A DNA stretch of 64,000 nt from Myxococcus stipitatus (GTDB lineage Bacteria; Myxococcota; Myxococcia; Myxococcales; Myxococcaceae): NCBI RefSeq assembly GCF_021412625.1, contig NZ_JAKCFI010000012.1:1-64000 (forward strand). The letters run 5' to 3'. The notes beneath the pieces were generated by a model that saw only the letters and a program-made list of their open reading frames with translations, was not told where the DNA came from and made no database searches. Shown here piece by piece: positions 1 through 8,331 of this stretch (positions are counted from its first letter, which is position 1; each line of letters opens with the position of its first letter). The translations under genes were made by a program, and so were the position numbers.

Positions 1-236
1 TCGCCTTCGTGTCGCGACGAGGGGACCGAATCAAGGTGCTGACGTGGAGTCGGGGAGGCTTCGTGCTGCTGTACAAGCGACTGGAGACGGGCCGCTTCCG
101 GCTGCCGAAGGTGGACGCCGACGCGAGCGCGGTGCACCTGGACGCGACGCAGTTGGCGATGCTGCTGGACGGCATGGACGTCACCGGAGTCAAACGCCCG
201 CCCGCCTGGACGCCTCCCGGCCACACGTCCTCGTGA
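1..236 (+). CDS. tnpB: IS66-family accessory protein TnpB (IS66 Orf2), 5' end outside window
   Basis: The reading frame is open from the window edge (codons in phase with base 3), so the gene starts upstream. The translated piece has the RRGDRIKVLTW and YKRLETGRFRLP blocks typical of the IS66 Orf2 (TnpB) protein, a small accessory protein needed for transposition of IS66 elements. About 75 C-terminal residues are present out of the usual 110-120. It is followed 20 bp downstream by the start of an IS66 transposase fragment, the normal gene order. TGA stop at 234-236. Confidence 0.85.
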   Translation, partial: AFVSRRGDRIKVLTWSRGGFVLLYKRLETGRFRLPKVDADASAVHLDATQLAMLLDGMDVTGVKRPPAWTPPGHTSS

Positions 237-255
237 CGCGAGGACAGACGGCGGG

Positions 256-708
256 GTGTCGGGGTGTTGTCACCCGGTGCCACGCGAGCTTCCCCAAGAC
301 CACTTCTGCCCCTGGCGCGAGGAAGCCGAAGAGCTTCGCGAGCGGATGACGGCGCTGGAGGCGAAGATGGCGGCGCTGGAGCGGCGCCTCTTCGGCAGGA
401 AGACGGAGAAGCTGCCGCCGGTGGCCAAGGAGTTGAAGCCGCCGCCCACCCGCCCGGAGGACGAGGCTGCCCGAGCCGCGAGCGCCCTTCAGACGCGACG
501 AGAGCGCGCGGCACGCAAGGCCGCCGTGGCCGTGGAGCGCGAAGTCCAGCACGAGGTGCCCACGGAGGAGCGGCGCTGCCCGGCATGCGGCGGCGAGACA
601 CTGCGGCCCCTGGGCTCGGGCCGTCGGACGGTGGTGTACGAGCGCGTGCCAGACTTCTTCGAGAAGCAGGTGCATGTGCAAGAAGTGGAGTTGCGTCGGT
701 TTCGTTGA
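256..708 (+). pseudogene. tnpC: IS66-family transposase TnpC, N-terminal fragment
   Basis: Encodes the N-terminal coiled coil (roughly residues 22-50, including the block RLFGRKTEKLPP) and the zinc-finger block CPACGGE of an IS66 transposase. Family members are usually about 480-540 residues. This copy stops after 150 because an IS3-family element begins at about 703-706 and supplies the TGA. The catalytic DDE part is not found after the IS3 element, so the 3' portion was deleted or lies elsewhere. The GTG start at 256 is the ORF limit. The true start may be slightly further in, near the PQDHFCPW block. Confidence 0.85.
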
Positions 709-739
709 GTCCGTTCAAATGTGGGAGAAGGACCCAACG

Positions 740-1054
740 ATGCCGAAACCCAAGCCTCCATACCCCACGGAATTCCGAGCACGAGTCGTCGAACTGGCGA
801 AGGCGGGACGGACAACGAGCAGTCTGGCCGAGGAGTTCCACGTCACCGACACGACGGTGCGCAACTGGGTGCGCCAGAGCGAACTGGACGAGGGCACGCG
901 CCAGGATGGGCTGACGACGGACGAGAAGCAGGAGCTGGCCCGCTTGCGGCGCGAGGTGAAGGTGCTGCGCGAGGAGCGCGACATCCTCTCAAAAGCCGCG
1001 GCCTGGTTCGCTCAGGAAGGCGTCGGGACGCCCAAGAGGCGTTCCGATTCGTGA
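740..1054 (+). CDS. IS3-family transposase OrfA (helix-turn-helix)
   Basis: 104 residues. The N-terminal half has the HTH pattern of IS3/IS911-type OrfA (AKAGRTTSSLAEEFHVTDTT), followed by a leucine-zipper-like segment (ELARLRREVKVLREERDILSKAAAWFA in outline). It binds the element ends and, fused to OrfB by a -1 ribosomal frameshift, makes the active transposase. A possible slippery run AAAAG lies at 991-995, and OrfB continues in the -1 frame. ATG 740 is preferred over the upstream ATG 674, which lies inside the IS66 remnant outside the element. Confidence 0.85.
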   Translation: MPKPKPPYPTEFRARVVELAKAGRTTSSLAEEFHVTDTTVRNWVRQSELDEGTRQDGLTTDEKQELARLRREVKVLREERDILSKAAAWFAQEGVGTPKRRSDS

Positions 1055-1902
1055 GCGAGAACCAGGCCGAGCATGCAGTGTCGACGATGTGTCGGGTGCT
1101 GGGTGTCACCGAGGCCGGCTACTACGCCTGGAAGGGAAGGCCCGCCTCGAAGCGGGCCACGGAGGATGCCCAGCTCTGCGAGCGCATCCAAGCCATCCAC
1201 GAGATGTCGGACGGCACCTATGGCGCACCTCGCGTCCGAGCGGAGCTGGTCGACACGCACGGTCTCCAGGTGGGACAGCGGCGCGTCGCAAGGCTGATGA
1301 GAGAGTCCCGGTTGGCGGGAGTCAGTCGGAGGGCGTACTGCGTGACGACGAAGCGAGACGACATGGCGCGCCCCGCTGCGGACCTGGTGGAGCGCCGGTT
1401 CGAGGCGCGAGGGCCTGACGAGCTGTGGGTGGCCGACATCACCTACGTCCCGACGTGGGCAGGCTTTCTCTACCTGGCCGTCGTCATCGACGTGTGGAGT
1501 CGCAAGGTGGTGGGCTGGGCCATGGCCACCCACCTGAAGGCGGAGCTCGTCATCGCCGCGCTGGACATGGCGGTCGCTCAGCGCCAGCCCCAGGACGTCA
1601 TCCATCATTCGGACTAGGGGTGCCAATACACCTCGCTGAGCTTCGGGCAGCGGTGCAGGCAGGCCGGAGTGCGCCCCTCCATGGGCAGCGTCGGTGACGC
1701 GTACGACAACGCGATGTGCGAATCCTTCTTCGCAAGCCTCGAGTGCGAGCTGCTCGACCGACGCACCCTCCGCACTCACGCCGAGGCCAGGATGGCTGTC
1801 TTCCAGTACATCGAGGGCTGGTACAACCTGCGCCGGAGGCACTCCGCCCTCGGCTACCAGTCCCCCGCTAACTATGAGAAAAGGTACCGAACTGCGGCTT
1901 GA
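1021..1902 (+). pseudogene. IS3-family transposase OrfB with internal amber stop
   Basis: The -1 frame relative to OrfA encodes an rve-type DDE integrase: FRFVSENQAE, the HTH_21-like TYGAPRVRAEL block, first catalytic Asp in WVADITYV, second in HHSD, and the Glu in NAMCESFFASLECE. A TAG at 1615-1617 follows directly after the second catalytic Asp, where relatives have Arg (HSDRG). Both sides are in the same frame and otherwise intact, so a single substitution (AGG to TAG, for example) explains it. Without readthrough the transposase lacks its third catalytic residue and is dead. Confidence 0.85.
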
Positions 1903-1927
1903 CCCACCAAGTCGCAGGGACTCAACG

Positions 1928-2263
1928 AGACCGGTGTAACTCCAGTGTCAGGGACCGGGGGTCATGGACCGCGAGTCGATCGACCAAACGGTTCGCGAGT
2001 CTTGCTCGCATAGATTGCGGCTTTCGGCTGGTTGCCCGATGCCCGCGCGCGGAGGGAGGATCAAGGGCGCAGAACCGTTCAGGGTTCGGCGCAGCCGACC
2101 CTTGACGCTCCTGAGCACGCGGGCTTCGACCCTGATCGAAAGTGCGATCCGGCGAGGTGACCCTCCAGCGGTCCGATGGGTAGGTCCATCACGGTGCTGC
2201 TCACCCTTTGAGCCTGCGGTCCACACGCAGTGCGGGAGAGCCACTGAGGCGGAGCAAGCCCAC
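1928..2263. other. Non-coding stretch right of the IS element
   Basis: 336 bases with no frame showing coding-like codon use. Composition is more mixed than in the flanking genes. No IS66 transposase remainder, tRNA or convincing promoter was recognised. It may be decayed mobile-element sequence. Confidence 0.4.
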
Positions 2264-3025
2264 TTACAGCCCCCCGTCTCTGCAGAGGTCGTCCTGCAGC
2301 TCCGTCAGCGCGTTCCGCGTCCGCATGGGCTGGCAGGTGTTGGCCAGGAAGTAGGACGAGGCGCCCACCGTCGCGGCCTTGAGCCTCGCCCCGAGCGCCG
2401 GCCAGCACCAATCGAACGCCACCTTCCTCGCATCACCCGCGCGGGCATCCGTCGCCGGCAGGTCCAGTGCGGCCAGTACCGCCTCCGCGAGCTCCTCGTC
2501 CTTGCAGGCGCCAGTCTCCTTCCCACCCCGCATCGCCGAGGCGAAGAGCGGCATCGCGACATAGGCGAAGTGGCCTCTCTTCACGAGCCGCGCGGCCTGG
2601 AGCGTCGTTTCGGTGCTCGCGTCCCCCGCCAGCTCCCGGTACGTGTCCATGCAGCCACTCCGCTCGCTCTTGAGGCAGCGCTCCAGGTCCTTCAATCCCC
2701 GCGCATCGCGCGCCGAGGAGAAGCCGGGAGCCTTGGCGAGGAAGGCATACCGCTGCCCCAGAGCGCGCGCCTTCCGGACGGTGGCGAACGGGTCCTTGTC
2801 ATCCAGGGCCGTGGCCGATTCGACTTCGGCCGTCGCCGCTTCCGTCACGAGCGCGCGCCATGTGTCGGAGCGCGAGGCGGGAGGAATCTCCTCCGCGCGC
2901 TCCAGCAGCTCCACCCAGGACTTCTGCACGGCCAGCGCCCGAAGGTCTTCGAGCGTCGCGGTGGGGCGAGCCAGCACCGACGCCGATAGGAGATACGCCA
3001 GCACCATGGGCAGTCGACGCGTCAC
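2264..3025 (-). CDS. Putative secreted protein of unknown function (second gene of pair)
   Basis: 253 residues from a GTG whose bases overlap the stop of the preceding gene by 4 bp (GTGA at 3022-3025), which implies translational coupling. The N-terminus (RRLPMVLAYLLSASVLA) is a signal peptide. The rest is Ala/Leu-rich and probably helical, with four Cys in the second half that could form disulfides (ERCLKSERSGCMD, ETGACKDEE). No family was recognised. It lies in a set of small exported proteins with the genes at 3022 and 3792, so an envelope or secreted role is inferred only. Confidence 0.7.
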   Translation of the reverse strand: MTRRLPMVLAYLLSASVLARPTATLEDLRALAVQKSWVELLERAEEIPPASRSDTWRALVTEAATAEVESATALDDKDPFATVRKARALGQRYAFLAKAPGFSSARDARGLKDLERCLKSERSGCMDTYRELAGDASTETTLQAARLVKRGHFAYVAMPLFASAMRGGKETGACKDEELAEAVLAALDLPATDARAGDARKVAFDWCWPALGARLKAATVGASSYFLANTCQPMRTRNALTELQDDLCRDGGL

Positions 3026-3789
3026 TGGAGCCTCCCGTCCAGGAACGCGGGCCCCTCGGCCGCGCCCCCTTGAGTCGTGGTAAAGATGAGCGCGCCGGCC
3101 CCCTGCTCGAACGCGAGCGCAGGCCCGAAGCGACAGGTGAGGACCGAGACATCCTTCACTGCGGCGCAGCGAGCCCGGGCCCGCGCCGCGAGCGGCGCAC
3201 ACACCGCCCAGACGTCCAGCTCCGCCATCACCGCATCGTCGAAGGTCTTCCAGTCGAACGTGAAGGTCGGTGATGTGCCGCACGCCTTGCGCAGCGCCGC
3301 CATGGCCTCGGCGGCGCGCGCGGTGTACTTCTTCTCGAGGTGGGGCCAGGCCTTCTTCTCGAAGGCCGCGAGCCGCCCGGACGCCCGTTGCAGCAAGTGC
3401 GCGGAAAGCACTTCGGAGGCAGACGCATTGTCCGTCGCCTCCTCGCTGAACTTGACGCGGAAGGACGGCTTCCCGGGAACGAAGGCCTCGTAATCGCCAG
3501 CGCGCTGGGACAGCAACACCCAGTCCGCGCCGCGATGACGGACGACGAAATCGACACCCCGCCCCGTGTCCCGGAACTTGCCGCGCACCGAGAGGCCATC
3601 CTGCTCGGTGTCGGTGCCCTGAAGCCGCAGCACCACCTCCGACGCCTCCCGGGGCGCCAGCGTCACGACCTCGATGGACTGCCCGTCGGTGCCCCGATAG
3701 ACCTTGAGGGCCAACGGCTCCAGTGACTCCGCCGCCACGGCCCCCTGGGCCCACAGCAGTAGGAGCAACATTCTCACTCTCCGCGCCAT
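3022..3789 (-). CDS. Putative secreted protein of unknown function (first gene of pair)
   Basis: 255 residues. It begins with MARRV and a Leu-rich signal peptide ending near AAES. The mature N-terminal part is beta-rich (YRGTDGQSIEVVTLAPREASEVVLRLQG) and the C-terminal half is helical with Cys residues in ALRKACG, VCAPL, RCAAV and LTCRFG. ATG 3787-3789 lies 2 bp after the stop of the frameshifted gene at 3792, and its own stop overlaps the next start, so the three were probably one operon. No known domain was recognised. Confidence 0.7.
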   Translation of the reverse strand: MARRVRMLLLLLWAQGAVAAESLEPLALKVYRGTDGQSIEVVTLAPREASEVVLRLQGTDTEQDGLSVRGKFRDTGRGVDFVVRHRGADWVLLSQRAGDYEAFVPGKPSFRVKFSEEATDNASASEVLSAHLLQRASGRLAAFEKKAWPHLEKKYTARAAEAMAALRKACGTSPTFTFDWKTFDDAVMAELDVWAVCAPLAARARARCAAVKDVSVLTCRFGPALAFEQGAGALIFTTTQGGAAEGPAFLDGRLQ

Positions 3790-3791
3790 GC

Positions 3792-4264
3792 TCAATTCAC
3801 CGCCTTCTCGAGGGTCACCTTGGTGTTGTCCTCGATGTTCGTGTGGTCCTTGCTCATGCGATACGTCAGCGTGCCCTTGCCAGCGAGACACTTCTCAGCG
3901 TCGCGTCGTTGGTGCCGTCCTTCTTCGCGGGCGGCTTTGTGCCACCGAACAGGCACGACGCGCCGGACACCTTCTTCGCAATCGCCTTCCAGGCCGAGGG
4001 CTGACACGTACTGGTGACCGCATGGATGGTCGCCGCACAGGAGGAACCAGAGCGCGTGTTCGGCCAGGCCTCCAGTCTCAAGCTCTGGAAGTCGCTCTTG
4101 ATGGCGAGTTTGGTGCCACACTTCTCGTTCGCGGCATCCACGGCCTCGGAGCTCTCCTCTTCGAACGACGCCTTCGCCTCCGCCTGCGCGGGATTGAGCT
4201 CCTCCTCGGTGAAGGCAGGCGTCCACAGCAGGGCCACGGCGGCGAACACGCGCTTCGAATCCAT
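3792..4264 (-). pseudogene. Frameshifted paralogue of the small secreted protein at 5138
   Basis: Reads MDSKRVFAAVALLWTPAFTEE and continues in close similarity to the intact gene at 5138-5614 (EKCGTKLAIKSDFQ; AIAKKVSGASCLF; NDATLRSVSL). Near 3880 one base is missing relative to the paralogue, in the codon matching Asp of LDKG. The end of the match (GKGTLTYRMSKDHTNIEDN, then TKVTLEKAVN) is then found in the next frame and ends at 3792. As sequenced, the product ends in LARAR about 26 residues early. This is a true 1-bp deletion or a sequencing error. The gene lies head-to-head with its paralogue. Confidence 0.8.
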
Positions 4265-5137
4265 GCAGTTTTTCTCCAGGAAGGAGCGACCGTCGCGAGG
4301 TTCGAACAGTCCTGAGCGCTACCCGAGCGTATCAGCGGAATAGACGCCATGCAGCGAGTAAGGTCTGGAAGGGAATTGCCCCGCTGTCAGATAGTACCCC
4401 TTGATGGCGGAGAGCTCCTCGTCCGCCCATGCAGAAGGAGGAGCCTGCACCGCGCTGCCGTCTTGTCTCCACCAGCCTGAGGCGCCCATCCGAAGTCACG
4501 CGTAGGACGTGACGAGCGCCATCCGCTCTGGCGGAGCCGCAGAGGATCTCGTCGAGGCGCTGGCTCATCGTGGCCACCGCGCGGGAGATCCTCGAGCGCA
4601 GACGACATCGACGCCCCAGTCAGTTCCCCCCTGCGCAGGGCCCTCTGGGTTGATTTCACCGAGGAGCTAGAATCCCACACTATCTCGGGAATTTGGTTGG
4701 TCTCGAGTTCGACTGAGAAGCGCGCTGCAAAGAGTTCGGAACGAACGTGCGCCCAGGATTGAAGAAGACAGTCGACGAGGCGGCCAAGCTCGGTGTTCCA
4801 CCCGAGGTCAAGCTGGACACACTCGTCTCGAAGTATGAGAAACATATTGAGTCTTGGAATACCGCATGATCAAAGCTCTACGTCATGCCTCTAATCAATG
4901 CGCTCACCAACTGGGCTCGAGCCAGCCGAGTGTCATGGCCATTCGATGTGACTGACGAAGGCGCGCAGGGTGTCGCAGCCCAGTTGTTGGAGGCGCCGAA
5001 ATGCCCTGCGCGCCATGTGGCGCAGTTACTCCGCGTCGCCCGCCCAGCAGAGCAGGGTCGACTCCGTACAATCTTGCGTCGGGGCCAAAATACCTGGAAA
5101 CTCAAGATTGCCGTTCATTCCAGGAGAGACAACTCGC
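4265..5137. other. Largely non-coding spacer between two divergent paralogues
   Basis: About 870 bases, AT-richer than the flanks. The only coding-like piece is the short frame at 4747-4869, listed separately. Candidate ribosome-binding sites for the flanking genes are ctggag just upstream of 4264 on the minus strand and caggagag at 5121-5128 on the plus strand. The low GC and broken frames suggest acquired, decaying DNA. Confidence 0.45.
4747..4869 (+). CDS. Short ORF or C-terminal remnant, unknown
   Basis: A 40-residue frame beginning VRPGLKKTVDEAAKLG and ending HIESWNTA has a protein-like amphipathic composition, unlike the other frames here. The frame is open back to 4717, where a TGA closes it. 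It has no good ribosome-binding site. It reads like the tail of a larger protein lost by mutation. No family recognised. Confidence 0.3.
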   Translation: MRPGLKKTVDEAAKLGVPPEVKLDTLVSKYEKHIESWNTA

Positions 5138-5614
5138 ATGCATTCAAAGCTCGTTCTCGCCGCCGTGGCCCTGCTGTCGACGTCCGCCTTCGCCGAGGAG
5201 GACCTCAAGCCCTCGCAAGAGGAAGCCAAGGAGTCCTTCGAGGAGAAGATTGCCCCGTCGCTGAAGTCCGCCAATGACAAGTGCGGCACCAAGCTCACCG
5301 TCAAGACCGACTTCCAGAACTTCAAGCCCGAGGCATGGGGCAGCAGCAACTACGGCTCGTACTGTGAAGCGGCACTCAATGGTCTGGAGTCACTCTGCGA
5401 GCGCCCAGCCTACAAGAAGGCCATCGCGAAGAAGGTGACTGGCGTGTCGTGTCTCTTCACTGGCATCAAGCCGGCGGCGAAGGACGACGGGGTCAACGAC
5501 GCGACCCAGCGCAACATCACGCTCGACAAGGGCAATCTCACCTACCACATGGACAAGGACCACACGAACATCTCGGACAACACCAAGGTCGTGGTCGAGA
5601 AGGCACTGAATTGA
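5138..5614 (+). CDS. Small secreted protein of unknown function (intact paralogue)
   Basis: 158 residues: signal peptide MHSKLVLAAVALLSTSAFA, then a charged helical region (EDLKPSQEEAKESFEEK) and a domain with Cys at NDKCGTK, GSYCEAA, ESLCERP and VSCLFTG, enough for two disulfides in the periplasm or outside. It ends in an Asp/Asn-rich piece (DKDHTNISDNTK). ATG 5138 follows caggagag at good distance. It is the functional partner of the frameshifted copy at 3792-4264, which points the other way. No known domain recognised. Confidence 0.75.
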   Translation: MHSKLVLAAVALLSTSAFAEEDLKPSQEEAKESFEEKIAPSLKSANDKCGTKLTVKTDFQNFKPEAWGSSNYGSYCEAALNGLESLCERPAYKKAIAKKVTGVSCLFTGIKPAAKDDGVNDATQRNITLDKGNLTYHMDKDHTNISDNTKVVVEKALN

Positions 5615-6222
5615 GCCTGGCGCGGTTGATGGCGACTGCGTGGGTGTTGAGGGTGCCCCACGCAGACCTGGCCACGATGTGGCAGTGAGCCACTCCCTGG
5701 GCGCCCCCCACATCGTGTGACGCCCCTCTCATTCACACCGCTGCTGGTTGCATTGCGCTCCAGGGAGCGCCGAGAAGGTCGAGGACCGCTTGGGGCGGGT
5801 ACGGTAGTGCCCAAGCCCCAAGCGGCGCACGTGCCACGACTCGGTCAACGCGTCAAAGAGGCGGTCGTCCTGCCACGAATGGCGCGGACGAGCTTGAAGA
5901 CGGACCGGTCCGGGCTTGGCGACCGCCGTGAGGAAGCGGAGTCGATGGATGGGTGAATGCGTGGGTGAGGATTCGGCGGCTCGACGACGCCCCTCCCCAT
6001 GACGGCGCGAGCCTCTCCTGGTATCCCGTGGCCGCCGCGGCCGGGGGTGTCAGCCTCCACCTCCACCTCCCCCTCTCACGGCCCCTGGGGGTGAACGGCC
6101 TCCTCGACCTTGGTGTAATGAGAAACAAGGTCACCGTCGCCCTACCGGCGTGGTCGAGACAGACTCAGTCACGATTTAGCGGACATTCCGGCGAAGGGAA
6201 CTATTTCGGCGCTCATGCGATA
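5615..6222. other. Intergenic region
   Basis: Apart from the inverted repeat at 5786-5825, nothing clear is seen. Frames in this stretch lack coding-like composition. The long open frame upstream of 6223 (from 5953) looks non-coding before the chosen start. Confidence 0.4.
5786..5825. repeat. Perfect 11-bp inverted repeat (stem-loop)
   Basis: ccgcttggggc at 5786-5796 is exactly complementary to gccccaagcgg at 5815-5825, with an 18-base loop. It lies about 170 bp downstream of the secreted-protein gene. It has no U-run, so a terminator role is possible but not shown. Confidence 0.6.
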
Positions 6223-7140
6223 ATGAGGGGCATGACGACTCCTGTTTCTGGCGGTTCTCGGCCCCCGGTTCAAGTCACGTCGCGCCTTCAGCGGGAGTCG
6301 CCTGCGGTCACGCCGCAGGGACATCTCCAGGCGGGGGCGACGCAGGACACGCGAGTCGAGCGGAACTACGTACGGGAACAGATGGGGGTGGACCGATTCG
6401 ACCCGAGCACCAACACCCGGCTCTCCGGCCGGGGGCGGGCGGCGGCGGAGCTCCTTCCGAACCTGACGACGGGCCCCCGGCGGGTAGGCGGCTCCGTCGC
6501 GGCCCTGGAGACCGAAGGGGCGCTGCGGAACGCGGATGGCTCGGTATCCCGCCGGTTGGAGGGTCGCGCCCTGGTGGCCGAGGGCGTGGCGCGGGGCTCG
6601 GCCGCGGTCGGCGGACAGGGCGTCCAGGCGTCGGGGGAAGTACGGGCGGGGGCGTTGGTCGCCGAAGGTCGCGTGCGCACGGCGGACGGCCGCGAGGTGG
6701 GCGCCTTCAGCGCCGGGGCGACGGCGCAGATGTCTGGCACCGTGAACATCAATCCCGCCACGGGTGACTACCGCGCTGGCGTGACGGTGGACAACCTCCT
6801 GGGCGCCCGCGTCGAGGGACAGGCCCGCTTCGGCACCGAGGATGCCTCCGTCACGGGGCGGCTCGCGGCGCAAGCCGGGGTTGGCCTGACGGCGCGGATG
6901 GAGGCGGGCCTCCAGAACAACCGACTGCGGGGGCGACTCGAATTTGGCGCGGCGCTGGGCCTGGGCCTGCGCGCCGGGGTCTCGGTGGATGTCAACCTGC
7001 AGCCCGCGGCGCGCGCCGCGCAGGAGGCCGCCGCGATGGCCGGACGCGCGGCCAGCGATGCCCTGGATTGGGCCGGGCAGCAGGTCACCAGCGCGCGCGA
7101 GCTCTTCCGCCGCACGGGGCAGCCGCTGTCCTCCCGATAA
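6223..7140 (+). CDS. Glycine/alanine-rich protein of unknown function
   Basis: 305 residues from ATG 6223 (ATG 6232 is an alternative). No signal peptide. After a disordered Pro/Arg-rich start (about residues 1-80), the middle consists of short alternating polar/hydrophobic strands with repeated forms such as VAEG, AGALVAEGRV, GRLAAQAGVGL and GAALGLGLRAGV, suggesting a repetitive beta structure. The C-terminus is an Ala-rich helix (AARAAQEAAAMAGRAASDAL). Third positions are strongly G/C, so it is a real gene. No family was recognised. Secreted effector or surface repeat protein are guesses only. Confidence 0.7.
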   Translation: MRGMTTPVSGGSRPPVQVTSRLQRESPAVTPQGHLQAGATQDTRVERNYVREQMGVDRFDPSTNTRLSGRGRAAAELLPNLTTGPRRVGGSVAALETEGALRNADGSVSRRLEGRALVAEGVARGSAAVGGQGVQASGEVRAGALVAEGRVRTADGREVGAFSAGATAQMSGTVNINPATGDYRAGVTVDNLLGARVEGQARFGTEDASVTGRLAAQAGVGLTARMEAGLQNNRLRGRLEFGAALGLGLRAGVSVDVNLQPAARAAQEAAAMAGRAASDALDWAGQQVTSARELFRRTGQPLSSR

Positions 7141-7298
7141 CGACAACCCTTCAGCCGCTGCTCGCCCAGGACCGCGGTTCGGAGGCCGAGCAGCAGGCCC
7201 TGGCACATCACGACCAGGAGGCCCTGGTCACGCTCTCATTCGAGCGAGGACTTCCCCGCCGCGCTCAGCACACTCGCTCGCGCGCCCCCAGCGGTGGT

Positions 7299-8160
7299 TC
7301 AAGCGCGGCCACGCAACACCACCAATGGCGTGACGCTCCCGCCCCACTCCAATTCGAACCTGGCAGCGGGTGACAGCCGCGCGAGAAAGCCCCCGTGTCG
7401 ACCATCACCCCACAGGAACGGAGCGAGGTCCAGGGCCACCGCTTCGTGGCGCACCTGGTCGCCGTCGAGCACTGGGTGGAGCGCCTCCGTCACCGGCACC
7501 CGCTCCTGGACAATCCAGGCCTCCTCCAGCGCCCGCTCGAGTGTGGCGGTCCACGTAGCCGCATCCGTCCTCCAGCCCAAGACGGCGCCAGGGCCGAAGG
7601 TCGGCTTGAGCACCAGCCGCTCGCGGTTCTCAGCCACGTACGACACCAGATCCACCCGCTGTCCCTCGATCCCCCGGGTCTGTCCGCGGCTCGCGTGTCG
7701 CGTCCAGGGGATGTGCCGCCTCAAGGCGTCCGTCTCTCCAAAGAGGTTCGGCCAGATACTGAAATCGACCCATAGCGCCCGGCTGCGCAGGAGGATGCTG
7801 CGGGACAGGCCGTTCGCGAAGGCCGCCGCGCCATCGCACAAGGCGCGCTGGACGGGATGGTCAGGCCCGCAGCCCTCCACCAGCTCATCGAGACCCGCCC
7901 CCGAGGTGGCTGTGATGGTGTCCACTGGGAAGCCCCCGACGCGAAGCACGCGACTCGAGTACGTCCAGTCGTCTTGGGAGTGACGACACGAAACAGGCAG
8001 CCGTTCGTCTCCAGGAAGTCCTGGAACGTCCTCGTCCCCTCCTCGCCCCAAGAGCCCGGCGGCCCGAGGCACGCCTGCCGCGGAACCCCAGCCCGGCCGT
8101 CGCGCGCGTTGAGCGCTGTCAGGGCCGGGACGAGGTGGGAAGCGGTGGCTGAGCTTGCTC
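7299..8160 (-). pseudogene. Decayed ATP-grasp-type protein (circularly permuted ATP-grasp family)
   Basis: The C-terminal part has ATP-grasp-like blocks: DELVEGCGPDHP, HIPWTR, and NRERLVLKPTFGPGAVLGW followed by ALEEAWIVQERV, as in circularly permuted ATP-grasp proteins that ligate acids to amines. The N-terminal match (RTFQDFLETNGCLFRVVTPKT) is in a different frame from the rest (YSSRVLRVGGFPVDTI). The switch is at about 7970, so at least one frameshift is present. Upstream of about 8160 the expected first half is not found in any frame. Inactive or mis-sequenced. Substrate unknown. Confidence 0.6.
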
Positions 8161-8331
8161 CGCTTCAGCGGACACCAATGAAGAAACAGGTACGGTGTCC
8201 GACTTGGCGGAAGCGAGGAGGGCGCGGCCATCGGCAACGCTGCGCCCGCCGAGTTCGAAAGGGCAGCGGCGTAAGTCATCCGTCCACGAGAGCGGAGCAA
8301 ACCCACACTGGCGACCGTTCGTGTGCACTCC

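Larger units (their letters stand above)
703..1927 (+). mobile_element. IS3-family insertion sequence nested in an IS66 element
   Basis: A perfect 10-bp inverted repeat, cgttgagtcc at 703-712 and ggactcaacg at 1918-1927, brackets two overlapping transposase frames. Total length of about 1.22 kb is normal for the IS3 family. The outer three bases of each repeat (cgt/acg) may belong to the target, in which case the element is 706-1924. No clear 3-4 bp direct repeat flanks either version, consistent with later loss of sequence on the right, where the rest of IS66 is missing. Confidence 0.85.

Noticed and set aside
4295-4325. ggttcgaacagtcctga, like a tRNA T-arm
   Set aside because: No matching anticodon or acceptor stem can be folded around it.
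6169-7206. A 345-codon minus-strand frame
   Set aside because: Antisense of the Gly/Ala-rich gene at 6223, with no start site or motif of its own.
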